Shown here: one piece after another, positions 43,282 through 51,550 of the stretch
How the letters are laid out: the number at the start of each line of letters is the position of its first letter
Position numbering within the stretch: position 1 is the stretch's first letter
NCBI GenBank assembly: GCA_035525785.1
Contig: DATLDQ010000112.1
Span: 1 to 64,000, forward strand
DNA from: CADEED01 sp035525785
GTDB lineage: Bacteria > Pseudomonadota > Gammaproteobacteria > Steroidobacterales > Steroidobacteraceae
Length of the DNA: 64,000 nucleotides
Direction of reading: 5' to 3'
The notes under the pieces: model-generated
What the model was told of the DNA's origin: nothing
Database searches by the model: none
What the model saw: the letters and a program-made list of their open reading frames with translations, nothing else
Program-made: the position numbers and the translations under genes

Positions 43282-45381
43282 TTATCGGAACTCATACGAC
43301 ACGGTGACTCCGAAGTGACGCGGATCGCCCGCCTGCACGTAGCGCTTGGGCGTGAAGTCCGGCGGCTCGTTGCCGAACCAGAAGCCACGCTGCGAATAAT
43401 ACTCATCAAACAGGTTTCTAACCCAGACTTCCGCGCGCCAGTGTTTCCCTGATAAGCCTGCCTTTAGATTGGTCAGGACCCGCGCGGGCGCACGCTCATC
43501 GTGCGAATCATCGAAGTAGAAGTCATCGACGCCGGCGAAATCCACGCGGGCGAAATACTTCGACTGGCGATATTCCAATCCCAGGTCGAATTGATACTGC
43601 GGTGCGTGAGCCTGCTCGCGACCGTCGAGGTCGCGGTCTTCGATGACGTAGTCCAGGTAACGCGTCTGCAACAGCGCGAGTCGCGCGTCCACGAGTAGTG
43701 AGGCGACGGGATTCCAGGCGACGGTTCCCTCGAGGCCATAGTTCTCGCCACCGGCCGCGTTGTCGGTATAGAGCACGAAAGTCAGGGGATCCCCGGGAAC
43801 CAGCTGTACTCCGGTCGGGACCTGCTGGTCGTACCGGCGCATGTAGAAGATAGCCAGGTCGGAGTGCAACGTTCCCGCCTCGTTCGCCGCGCGGAACCCG
43901 GCTTCGAGGTTGTGCAGCGTCTCGGCCGCGTAGGTCAGCAGGTCGGCGGGCAGCGCGTCGCCGATGTTGAAGCCGCCCGCCTTGTAGCCACGCGCGAGGC
44001 GCGCGTACAGCGTGTGGCGCGCGTCTATCTCATGGCGCAATGACAAAGAACCGCCGTACATGGTCTCGTCGGGTGAGAACTCGGCAGCATCCGAATCCGA
44101 GTAGTCGGCGCTGCGCCGCTCGGCGCGCGCGCCGGCGGACAGGACCGTACGCTCGCCGATGCGCCATTCCGCTTCGCCGTAGGCGGCAAGGTTGCTGGCG
44201 CGGTAGTTGCTGTCGAAGACATGGTCACCGTCACCGAATTGCAGATCGCGCCAGACGTCGGTCTGCGTGACGTCCTCATCCGTGCGCAGCGCGTAGAGGC
44301 CGGCCAGCCACGAGAAGCGAGCCCCGCGATCCACGCTGTCGCGCGACACCAGGCGCAGGTCCTGGCTCAGCGTGTCGTGCTCCCGGTCGAAGCGCTGGAA
44401 GTAGTCGTAAGGCGTGTTGGCGCCCCACGAGACGTCGTTGCCCCAGTCGCCGTCGAAGGAGTACACACCGCGCGACTTCCCCAGCGAAGTACGGCTGACG
44501 ATCTGGAACGCATGGGCGTCGTAATCGAGTCGCAGAGCCAGCGCGCGGACAAGCTGCGTGTCCTGGCCGGGCTTGTCCGAAAGCGTGGTGCGCGAATTGT
44601 CGATGGAGAAAGCGTCGTAGCCGTTGTCGAGATCGACCCACATGGCAGTGAAGCGCGCGCGCAGGTCGTCGGTGGGCTGCGCGCCCAGCTTGAGCCGCGC
44701 CTGCGATTCGCGATAGCCGTTGGTGTCGTCGCGACCGAGAAAGCTGTTGCGCCGGAAACCGTCGCTGCGGTAGTCGCCGGCCACGAGTCGCCACGCGGTT
44801 TCAGCCGAGCCATCGCCGAGGCCCAGCGGCCCACCTAACACGGCGTTCGCCCCATAGGTGCCGTAGTCACCGCCCGTGACATCGGCGTTGAACTCGGGTT
44901 CGGGACGGGCTTCCCTGGTGTTGACCGCGATGAGTCCCGCAAGCGCGTTCGCGCCATAGGCCGTGCCCTGCGGACCACGCAACACCTCGATGCGGTCGAC
45001 GTCGGTGAGGTTCGCGGGCATGCCGACGCCCGAGAAATCGACGTCGTCGATGAGGAAGCCCACCGACGGGTTAGGCGCTCCCTGCCATTGCGAAAGCTCA
45101 CCCACCCCGCGGATCTGGAAGAAGCGCGGCCGCGACGTCCCCGCGGACCAGTTGAGGTTGGGCACGAGGCCGATGACGTCCTGGAAATGCTGGACGCCGG
45201 CGTGTTGAAGCGTGGACGAATCCAGAACCGTGGCGCTGACGGCCAGGTCGATCAGCGGGCGTTCGCGCAGGTCCGCGGTGACCACGACTTCATCGAGAGT
45301 GGCGTCGTCGGCCGCGGTGGCCGACAGCGAGACAAACAAGATTGGAAACGCGCAGAACGCGCGCAGAAAGGAAGAGTGCAT
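43282..45381 (-). CDS. TonB-dependent outer-membrane receptor, probable thiamine receptor
   Basis: A 699-residue receptor. Signal peptide RAFCAFPILFVSLSATA, TonB-box-like region DEVVVTADLRE, plug domain (GVQHFQDVIGLVPNLNW, IRGVGELSQW, VDRIEVLRGPQGTAYGANALAGLIAVNTREA) and a 22-strand-type barrel ending in FGVTVSYEFR. The ATG at 45381 lies five bases from the riboswitch core, whose GGAGGGA element also serves as ribosome-binding site. Family similarity alone does not set the ligand; the riboswitch and neighbours point to thiamine or its phosphates. Confidence 0.9.
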   Translation of the reverse strand: MHSSFLRAFCAFPILFVSLSATAADDATLDEVVVTADLRERPLIDLAVSATVLDSSTLQHAGVQHFQDVIGLVPNLNWSAGTSRPRFFQIRGVGELSQWQGAPNPSVGFLIDDVDFSGVGMPANLTDVDRIEVLRGPQGTAYGANALAGLIAVNTREARPEPEFNADVTGGDYGTYGANAVLGGPLGLGDGSAETAWRLVAGDYRSDGFRRNSFLGRDDTNGYRESQARLKLGAQPTDDLRARFTAMWVDLDNGYDAFSIDNSRTTLSDKPGQDTQLVRALALRLDYDAHAFQIVSRTSLGKSRGVYSFDGDWGNDVSWGANTPYDYFQRFDREHDTLSQDLRLVSRDSVDRGARFSWLAGLYALRTDEDVTQTDVWRDLQFGDGDHVFDSNYRASNLAAYGEAEWRIGERTVLSAGARAERRSADYSDSDAAEFSPDETMYGGSLSLRHEIDARHTLYARLARGYKAGGFNIGDALPADLLTYAAETLHNLEAGFRAANEAGTLHSDLAIFYMRRYDQQVPTGVQLVPGDPLTFVLYTDNAAGGENYGLEGTVAWNPVASLLVDARLALLQTRYLDYVIEDRDLDGREQAHAPQYQFDLGLEYRQSKYFARVDFAGVDDFYFDDSHDERAPARVLTNLKAGLSGKHWRAEVWVRNLFDEYYSQRGFWFGNEPPDFTPKRYVQAGDPRHFGVTVSYEFR

Positions 45382-45385
45382 CCTA

Positions 45386-45480
45386 TCCCTCCGCCGGTAC
45401 TAACCGGATCAGGTTCTACGGGTTCGCGGCCCATCCGCGTCTCAGGCCGGATGCGCGATTGCACCGGCCACCCCGAGGTC
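45386..45480 (-). ncRNA. TPP (THI-box) riboswitch
   Basis: On the minus strand the leader reads CTCGGGGTG, a variable hairpin, GGCCTGAGA, ACGCGGATGG, GAACCCG, then GAACCTGATCCGGTTAGTACC and GGCGGAGGGA. These are the conserved TPP-aptamer blocks (CUGAGA pyrimidine-sensor helix and the GAACCUGAUC...AGGGA closing region) in the right order. It controls the receptor - YkoF-like - pnuT - kinase operon. The AGGGA closing strand is five bases from the start codon, so ligand binding should hide the ribosome-binding site directly. Confidence 0.95.
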
Positions 45481-45545
45481 GCGCGCATGTTAACGGAATT
45501 TGTCGCTTGAGTGACGCGGTTTTGCGGGTAAAATTCGCGCCCCGC

Positions 45546-46478
45546 ATGAGCCGCCGCATCCGCATCTTCCAGGTAGACGCCTTCACGACGGATCGCTTCA
45601 CCGGCAATCCGGCCGGCGTCGTGCTCGACGCCGACGTGCTCAGCGACTCCGAAATGCTCGCGATCGCGCGGGAACTCAACAACGCCGACACTGCGTTCGT
45701 GCTCAAGCCGGAAGGCCCCGACCACGAGCTTCGTGTCCGTTTCTTCACGCCGCGCACCGAGGCCAGCTTCGTCGGCCACGCGACCGTGGCCACGCATTTC
45801 GTGCTGTCCCGCGACGGCGCGCCGAAGACCCACAACGGCGGCCGCGTTCGGCAGAAGCAGAAGTCGGGCGTGGTGGACGTCGAAGTGCGCGGTGAGGGTG
45901 CCACGCGACGCATCGCAGTGCGCCAGCCGGCGCCGCCTCTGGGCCGTCAGCTCAACGACCGGGAACGCCTGGCGGTGCTCGATTCACTGGCGCTTTCCAC
46001 TGGCGACATCGACACGCGCTGTCCGCTGCGCATCGTCGGCGGCGCGGGCACGCGCCTCATCATCGGCGTGCGCAGCACCGACCAGCTCAAGCAGCTCAAA
46101 CCCGATTTCTCGCGCCTGACCACGCTGTCCGCCCAGTTGGGCGCCGCGGGTTTCTTCGTTTTCACGCTGACCCACGCCCTGCCCGGCTGCCTCACCGAGT
46201 CGCGCATGTTCTGCCCGGCGCTCGGCATCCCGGAGGACCCGGTCAGCGGCAACGCGCATGGCCTGCTCGGCGCCTATCTAGCCGAACAGGGCCTTCTGCA
46301 GCATTCCGACGGCCGCGCCCGGTTCACCGGCGCGCAGGGTCACCACCTGCATCGTTCGGGGCGCATCGACGTCGAGCTCGAATTCGCGCCCAACGACAAG
46401 AACGAGGTGAAGCTCGACGGCGTCTGGATCGTGGGCCAGGCCGTGTCCATCTTCGAGACGGAGATGGTTTTCGATTGA
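45546..46478 (+). CDS. PhzF family isomerase/epimerase
   Basis: Diaminopimelate-epimerase-fold protein of the PhzF/YddE family, 310 residues from ATG 45546. It begins RIRIFQVDAFTTDRFTGNPAGVVLDAD, has the catalytic glutamate region ELNNADTAFVL, RFFTPRTEASFVGHATVATHFVL, and the C-terminal half SRMFCPALGIPEDPVSGNAHGLLGAYL. No phenazine genes are nearby; most PhzF-family members have unknown substrates. Divergent from the riboswitch operon; the leader between them (45481-45545) holds both promoters. Confidence 0.9.
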   Translation: MSRRIRIFQVDAFTTDRFTGNPAGVVLDADVLSDSEMLAIARELNNADTAFVLKPEGPDHELRVRFFTPRTEASFVGHATVATHFVLSRDGAPKTHNGGRVRQKQKSGVVDVEVRGEGATRRIAVRQPAPPLGRQLNDRERLAVLDSLALSTGDIDTRCPLRIVGGAGTRLIIGVRSTDQLKQLKPDFSRLTTLSAQLGAAGFFVFTLTHALPGCLTESRMFCPALGIPEDPVSGNAHGLLGAYLAEQGLLQHSDGRARFTGAQGHHLHRSGRIDVELEFAPNDKNEVKLDGVWIVGQAVSIFETEMVFD

Positions 46479-46483
46479 CGGTT

Positions 46484-46523
46484 GCCAGGTGAAGGTTCGC
46501 GAGGTTGCGAACCTTCTCCTGGC
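46484..46523. terminator. Long hairpin between convergent phzF-like and hydrolase genes
   Basis: GCCAGG-TG-AAGGTTCGC (46484-46500) pairs with GCGAACCTT-CT-CCTGGC (46507-46523) around a six-base loop: 15 pairs and one internal mismatch. It fills nearly the whole 47-base convergent gap. No T-run, so a Rho-independent function is uncertain. Confidence 0.55.
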
Positions 46524-46525
46524 AC

Positions 46526-47722
46526 TCATCCGTGCGGCGCGTAGAGGTTCGGGTCTACCTTCCCGCCCGCGCCGGGGCTCGCCGGCTCCCACCCGCGAGT
46601 GCCGCGGATGATGCTGTCGGGAATCATCGCTTCGTCCCAGCCCTTGTCGGCGGCCGGCTCACCACCCGTCCTCAGGATCACGAGCTTGAGTGACGGCACC
46701 ATCCACATGCGTTGTTTGCCGCCGGCTTCGAGCCGCACCACGTCGTGCGCGGCGAATTGCCCGTCCACTCGCAGGAATACGGCTCGCGCCGAGCCCTTGT
46801 GTGTCGGCGTGACCATGAGCCGCGCATAGGCAGGCGGCGAGAGCTGGTTGCCTTCGAATACACCCAGGTTGGTAATCAGGGCGCCGACGCGCATCCAGTC
46901 GCCGATGTGCGCGCGCAGGCAACATCCCGCGCGTACGTGCGCGGCCAGGTTCCCGCCATCATCGACGCCGACGGAAAACCCGCCCGCGCCCAGCGGCTGC
47001 CAGATGCGTTCTTTCAGCAACGTCGCATAGTCGGACTTGAATGCGCGTGACATCACGACCGCCAGCAAGTCGGCATCGACTTCGGGCGGCGATCCGGAAG
47101 GGTCGGCCTTTTCGGCCTGCGGCCAGTGCAGGAGCGTTGCGCCGAGATCGTCACCGGCGTAGTAGCCAGCCGCGAGCGAACGGGGCCAGGTGCGCGCGGC
47201 GGGCTTCTCGAGGTTGCTGTTGCCCGTGAGCAGATCGCGCAAGGTGATGGTGCCGCGCGGGTCGCTGGCCCACTCCGCGATCCATGTAGACAGGGGAGTG
47301 TCGAGATCGCGGATCTCGCCATTCTGTTGTGCAGTACCGAGCGCCAGCGCCGCCAGCACCGGCGTGAATCCGGAGAGATCCACATCGCGATCGAGCGCGG
47401 CGCCGCCCTGGAATTCCCCCCAGTATTTCTGATAGACGACGTGACCGTTCACACCGATCACGAGCGCCGTGCTGTTCCGGGCTGCGGCGTAACGCGTCGC
47501 CTCTTCCACCGACATCGGGTCGAGGCCGGCCTCCGCGAGCGAGAGCGTCGGCTGCGGCGGGCCGGCCACGACCTCGATTTCGCGGCGCGGGGGAAGATAG
47601 GCCAGCGCCTGCGCCCCGGAAACCGAGCCGGCGAGCACGCGCGCGGGGTGGCCGCCGCTCATCGCGACCCATGCTCCGACGAGCAACAGCGCAACAATCA
47701 TGGACCACCAGACCCGTTTCAT
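46526..47722 (-). CDS. Serine-hydrolase (beta-lactamase class C) fold protein lacking a recognisable SxxK
   Basis: A 398-residue protein with an N-terminal membrane/signal segment (VWWSMIVALLLVGAWVAM). The fold of the class C beta-lactamase/aminohexanoate hydrolase family is recognisable in NSTALVIGVNGHVVYQKYWGEFQGG, IRDLDTPLSTWIAEWASDPRGTITLRDLLTGNSNLE and the late MWMVPSLKLVILRTGG. Where the SxxK motif should be the sequence is DLSGFTPVLAALALG, with no lysine, and the Tyr motif is weak (GYYAGDD). It may be non-catalytic. The ATG overlaps the stop of the ABC ATPase gene (ATGA, 47719-47722). Confidence 0.75.
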   Translation of the reverse strand: MKRVWWSMIVALLLVGAWVAMSGGHPARVLAGSVSGAQALAYLPPRREIEVVAGPPQPTLSLAEAGLDPMSVEEATRYAAARNSTALVIGVNGHVVYQKYWGEFQGGAALDRDVDLSGFTPVLAALALGTAQQNGEIRDLDTPLSTWIAEWASDPRGTITLRDLLTGNSNLEKPAARTWPRSLAAGYYAGDDLGATLLHWPQAEKADPSGSPPEVDADLLAVVMSRAFKSDYATLLKERIWQPLGAGGFSVGVDDGGNLAAHVRAGCCLRAHIGDWMRVGALITNLGVFEGNQLSPPAYARLMVTPTHKGSARAVFLRVDGQFAAHDVVRLEAGGKQRMWMVPSLKLVILRTGGEPAADKGWDEAMIPDSIIRGTRGWEPASPGAGGKVDPNLYAPHG

Positions 47723-49230
47723 CGCGCATCTCCGTACGAGGACGCCACCCCATATCCGTGCGCCATTTCCAGAACGTGCGTGGTGTGCGCCGGCCATTCC
47801 TCGCGATGATGGGTGGCGATGACACAGCTGCCGCCTTCGGCGAGCCAGGCGTTCAGCCGTCGCGCGAGATCGGCGCGCGTGGCGCGATCGAGCCCCGCGA
47901 AGGGTTCGTCCAGCAGCGCCAGCTTCGGCTCGCGCGCCCACGCACGCGCAAACAACACGCGGCGCGCCTGCCCATAGGACATTTCCGCCATGGTGCGATC
48001 CTTGAGCGCGAGCAACCCGAAGCGCCGCAAGGCGCGCTCCGCGTGAGCGCGGTCGCTCGCGGTGATCGCATCGTTGAGCCCGATACTGGCGTAGCGGCCG
48101 GACGCGACCACTTCCATCACGGGCATCTTCGGCGCCTGCCAGGTCTGCAGGTGCGGAGCGACATAGGCGGTGCGCAGTTTGAATCTCTCCAGCGCCACGC
48201 CGGGCACTATGCCTGCGCGCCTGATGCTGCCACCCGCGGCCACGCCATGATCGCCGTAAAGGGTCCGCAGCAACGTGCTCTTCCCCGAGCCGTTCGCGCC
48301 GTGCACCACCCAGCAGTCGCCCGCGGCCACTTCCATGTCGATGCCATGCAGGATGTGGGCATCATCCAGGTGGACGTGCGCGTTCTGCAACGAGACCAGC
48401 ACGCGGCGCCGGGCGGTGGCGCCACGACGCGCCTTCTTCTTCGCGCGATCGATGGCGAGGAACTCGCTGGAATCCTGGCGCAGCAGTTCACGCGCAGCCG
48501 CCGCGCGCAGCGCCCCGCTGCGCCGCACCCGGCCCTGTTGCAGTTCGAGCAGGTGGGTCATGGAGTCGGGCACGTCGGGAGCGCGATGTGTGGCAAAGAT
48601 CCAGGGCAACTGCGAGGCGCCCGTGCCCGACAACCAATGCATCAGCCGCGCGTGGTTGCGCACGTCCAGGCCGTTCGCCACCTCGTCGAGCAGCAGTAGT
48701 TTGGGGCGGCTGGCCAGTGCGCGAGCGATGAGCACCAGGCGGCGTTCGCCGTACGACAGCGTGAGGAAGCGCCGGTCCGCGAGCTCCTCGATGTCGAGAC
48801 TCTTGAAAATCCTGGCTACCTGCTTCGCTTCACTCACGGTCAGGTCGCGCACCGGTATGTCCGTGCGCGTCACGCCCGTGGCCACCACTTCGCGCGCCAG
48901 GAAGTTCCACTCGTAGTGCTCATAGCGGTCCTGCCGCTCCGCGCCCACGTAGGCGATCTCTTCGATGATGCCCGCTGGTTGATCGAAGGTCTCACCCTTC
49001 CAGCCATAGCGCCGCAGTTCGCGATCGGTGGGCGTGGGCCACACCGCGCCCGAGACCAGCTTCAACAACTGGGTCTTGCCAGCGCCATTGCCACCGATGA
49101 GGAGCCAGCGCTGACCGGGCCTGATGGACCATGCCACGTCGCGCAATACCGCGCGGCCGCCGCGATCGAGGTCGATGCGCCGGAGCGTTACGGACAGATA
49201 TGGATTCGCGGCGCGCGCGCGTGTCGGCAT
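47719..49230 (-). CDS. Twin-cassette ABC ATPase (ModF/PhrA-like)
   Basis: A 503-residue soluble protein with two ABC domains. Cassette 1 has Walker A GGNGAGKT, signature LSYGERRLVLIARAL and Walker B LLLLDEVANGLD. Cassette 2 has GANGSGKS, MSYGQARRVLFARAW and LALLDEPFAGLD. A basic linker (AKKKARRGATARRR) joins them. No membrane domain is adjacent, so the ModF/photorepair-protein type is the closest match; function is unknown. It is 12 bases after phhA and coupled to the hydrolase-fold gene. Confidence 0.85.
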   Translation of the reverse strand: MPTRARAANPYLSVTLRRIDLDRGGRAVLRDVAWSIRPGQRWLLIGGNGAGKTQLLKLVSGAVWPTPTDRELRRYGWKGETFDQPAGIIEEIAYVGAERQDRYEHYEWNFLAREVVATGVTRTDIPVRDLTVSEAKQVARIFKSLDIEELADRRFLTLSYGERRLVLIARALASRPKLLLLDEVANGLDVRNHARLMHWLSGTGASQLPWIFATHRAPDVPDSMTHLLELQQGRVRRSGALRAAAARELLRQDSSEFLAIDRAKKKARRGATARRRVLVSLQNAHVHLDDAHILHGIDMEVAAGDCWVVHGANGSGKSTLLRTLYGDHGVAAGGSIRRAGIVPGVALERFKLRTAYVAPHLQTWQAPKMPVMEVVASGRYASIGLNDAITASDRAHAERALRRFGLLALKDRTMAEMSYGQARRVLFARAWAREPKLALLDEPFAGLDRATRADLARRLNAWLAEGGSCVIATHHREEWPAHTTHVLEMAHGYGVASSYGDAR

Positions 49231-49242
49231 CGGCGCCGGAGC

Positions 49243-50136
49243 TTACCCCAGTTGAATGGAACCAGCTGCCTGGAACGTGGCGGTGGAAGCCACCGGCTGG
49301 TCGGTGGGAAGCCGCGCGTCGGGCTCGTATGCAGGCAGGTCCGCCTGCGCGAACAGCGCGTCGAAGTCCGCTTCCAGCACGCTGTCGAAGAGCTGCTCGA
49401 TGTCATCGAGCACGAAGTAGGTCTTCTGGTACGCATCGATGAGGTAGTTGGTGCGGAGCACGCGCTGCAGGTCGAACCCGAGGCGAGCAGGGCCCGAGGC
49501 GCGCGTGGCGTACACCGTTTCGCCGCTCGAGGAGAGGATGCCCGCGCCGTAGGCGCGCAGTCCGCGCGACGTCGCGACCAGCCCGAACTCCACGGTGTAC
49601 CAGTAGAGGCGCGCCAGCATCTTGAGCTGCGCCGGGCCTTGCGCCCGCGCACCCAGCGCGCCGTAGGCCTGGATGAAGTTGGCGAACACCGTGTGCGCCA
49701 GCATGGGCACGTGGCCGAAGAAATCGTGGAACAGATCGGGTTCGACCAGGTAGTCGAGCTCATCGCGGCGGCGCATCCACACGGTCACGGGGAAGCGGCG
49801 TTCGGCCAGATGCCCGAAGAAGTCGGCCTCGGGGATGAGGCCCGGTACGCCGATCACCTCGAAGCCAGTGAGGCGCCGCAGGCGGTCGCTGGCCTCGGCC
49901 AGCACGGGAATCTTCGTCGCATCGGCGCCTAACAATCTAAGACCGGCCATGAATTCCGGCGCGGCATGTTCGTTCATGAGGCCGAGCTGGCGCTGGTACA
50001 GCGTGCGCCAGATGGCCTGCTCGTCGGGGGTGTAGGTCTCGTAGTTCTGCACGACCCGGAAATCCGGGCCTGCCTGGGCGTAGTCGCCGCGGAGTTGCAC
50101 GGCGGATCGGGTCGGAGCTGCGGGTGGACGAGCCAT
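49243..50136 (-). CDS. phhA: Phenylalanine 4-monooxygenase
   Basis: Pterin- and iron-dependent hydroxylase making tyrosine from phenylalanine. From ATG 50136 it has 297 residues. The iron site is DLFHDFFGHVPML (His-x4-His) with Glu in YWYTVEFGL; YETYTPDEQAIWRTLYQRQ and FEVIGVPGLIPEADFFGHLAERRFPVT are typical. It supplies the tyrosine route encoded by hpd-maiA-scoAB 17 kb away. An upstream in-frame start at 50175 would overlap the regulatory region. The pterin dehydratase partner phhB is not next to it. Confidence 0.96.
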   Translation of the reverse strand: MARPPAAPTRSAVQLRGDYAQAGPDFRVVQNYETYTPDEQAIWRTLYQRQLGLMNEHAAPEFMAGLRLLGADATKIPVLAEASDRLRRLTGFEVIGVPGLIPEADFFGHLAERRFPVTVWMRRRDELDYLVEPDLFHDFFGHVPMLAHTVFANFIQAYGALGARAQGPAQLKMLARLYWYTVEFGLVATSRGLRAYGAGILSSSGETVYATRASGPARLGFDLQRVLRTNYLIDAYQKTYFVLDDIEQLFDSVLEADFDALFAQADLPAYEPDARLPTDQPVASTATFQAAGSIQLG

Positions 50137-50183
50137 GCCGCATCTTCCATCCACTGCAACGCCGGAAACTGGCAATTTCCGTC

Positions 50184-50215
50184 AGCGAAAGACGTGATTG
50201 TTGATGCCTTTCGCT
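50184..50215. promoter_or_regulatory. Palindrome between phhA and lrp, candidate Lrp-type operator
   Basis: Perfect 8-base arms AGCGAAAG (50184-50191) and CTTTCGCT (50208-50215) around an AT-rich 16-base centre, in the 114-base divergent region between phhA and the Lrp gene. Confidence 0.6.
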
Positions 50216-50250
50216 AATTTCCCGGGTGATTGTGGTTAAATCCGCCAGGT

Positions 50251-50733
50251 ATGAAGCTCGACAAGACCGACCGACGAATCCTCGACGTGCTGCAACGCGA
50301 TGCACGAATCAGCGTCACGGACCTCGCAGAACGCGTCGGGCTGTCACCCACGCCCTGCGCCCGGCGCATCCGGCAGCTCGAGGACTCGGGGTTGATCCAG
50401 GGCTACTCGGCCATCATCGACCCGAAGCGCGCCGGCCAGACCATTCAGGCCATCGTGCAGATCAAGCTCGAACAACATTCCGATGAGATCGTCGAGCGCT
50501 TCCGCCGCACGCTCATCGACCGCCCCGAGGTACTGGCCTGCTACACCATGACGGGCGAGATGGACTTCCTGCTGCACGTGATCGTGCGCGACATCGAAGC
50601 ACTGTCGGAATTCACGCTGCGGCGGCTGCTACGCGTGCCCGGCGTGCGTGACGTCAGGTCGTCGATCGTGCTCGAGACCGTCAAGCGCTCGCCGGTGATT
50701 CCGCTCGAGGATCTGGCGCCCCAATCAATTTGA
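50251..50733 (+). CDS. Lrp/AsnC family transcriptional regulator, probable phhA regulator
   Basis: A 160-residue leucine-responsive-type regulator from ATG 50251: LDKTDRRILDVLQRDARISVTDLAERVGLSPTPCARRIRQLEDSGLIQGYSAIIDP is the helix-turn-helix half, followed by the RAM effector domain (VLACYTMTGEMDFLLHVIVRDIEALSEF). Its divergent position next to phhA suggests control by phenylalanine or tyrosine; by position only. Confidence 0.92.
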   Translation: MKLDKTDRRILDVLQRDARISVTDLAERVGLSPTPCARRIRQLEDSGLIQGYSAIIDPKRAGQTIQAIVQIKLEQHSDEIVERFRRTLIDRPEVLACYTMTGEMDFLLHVIVRDIEALSEFTLRRLLRVPGVRDVRSSIVLETVKRSPVIPLEDLAPQSI

Positions 50734-50763
50734 TTCAGGGCGGGTTGATTCAATGCAGGTTGA

Positions 50764-51477
50764 TCACGACGACAGGCGCGCGAATACGCCGGCGACTACC
50801 GCGTCGCAGCGCTCGGATCCGAAGTCGAACACTTCCGAGCTTTCGGTGTGCAACCGACGCGACAGGTCGCCACGCAGGATTCGCTGCGCGCGGAACAGCC
50901 GCGTGCGCACGGTATTCGGATTGATGCCGAGCGATTCGGCGGTCTCGCGCACGTCCAGCCCTTCGACGGCACGCATCAGGAAGACCATGCGGAAATTTTC
51001 GGGCAACGCGTCGATGGCGTGCTCGAGCAGCGCGCGCGCATGCGCGGCTTCGACGAACTGGTCCGCGGATTGCGCTTCGGACGCCGCGGACTCCTCGGCC
51101 GTGAGTACTTCATCGCTGACGTCATCGAGCGAAACGGTTTCGGCGGGCGACCGCCGGCGAATCATCAGCGCTTCATTGAGCGCCACGCGCGTGAGCCACG
51201 CGCCGAACCGGCCCGTGGGCTGGTAGGTATCCAGGCGCGTGTAGGCGCGTAGATAGGCTTCCTGCACTGCATCCTGGGCCTCGTCACTGTCGCGGAGCAC
51301 GCCGCGCGTGACCCGGAAGAGGCGGCGATTGTGGCGCCGCATGAGCGCTTCGAAGGCGGCCAGGTCGTGGTCGCGCGCACGCTCCACCAGGCTGTCGTCG
51401 GGCAGGTCGTTGAGCTGGCGCCAGGCCTCGGGACGCGGCGCGGTACGGGAAGTGGCAATTTGTTCCATGGCGGTCAT
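50764..51477 (-). CDS. ECF-like RNA polymerase sigma factor
   Basis: A 237-residue sigma-70 family factor. Region 2: AFEALMRRHNRRLFRVTRGVLRDSDEAQDAVQEAYLRAYTRLDTYQPTGRFGAWLTRVALNEALMIRRR; region 4: IDALPENFRMVFLMRAVEGLDVRETAESLGINPNTVRTRLFRAQRILR. ATG 51477 is preferred because AGGGG lies four bases upstream; a TTG at 51489 also keeps the frame. No anti-sigma gene is adjacent. It follows emrB by 73 bases. Confidence 0.9.
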   Translation of the reverse strand: MTAMEQIATSRTAPRPEAWRQLNDLPDDSLVERARDHDLAAFEALMRRHNRRLFRVTRGVLRDSDEAQDAVQEAYLRAYTRLDTYQPTGRFGAWLTRVALNEALMIRRRSPAETVSLDDVSDEVLTAEESAASEAQSADQFVEAAHARALLEHAIDALPENFRMVFLMRAVEGLDVRETAESLGINPNTVRTRLFRAQRILRGDLSRRLHTESSEVFDFGSERCDAVVAGVFARLSS

Positions 51478-51550
51478 ATCCCCTGACAATGCTCGTGAGT
51501 GTCTCCCCGTTCCCGGCCGGTTCCCTCCCCTTCCAAAAACAGCGTGGAAA

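Noticed and set aside
47719..49230. ABC ATPase as the missing ATP-binding subunit of the metal transporter
   Set aside because: It has two fused cassettes and lies 6 kb away in a different operon; metal ABC-3 transporters use a single-cassette subunit.
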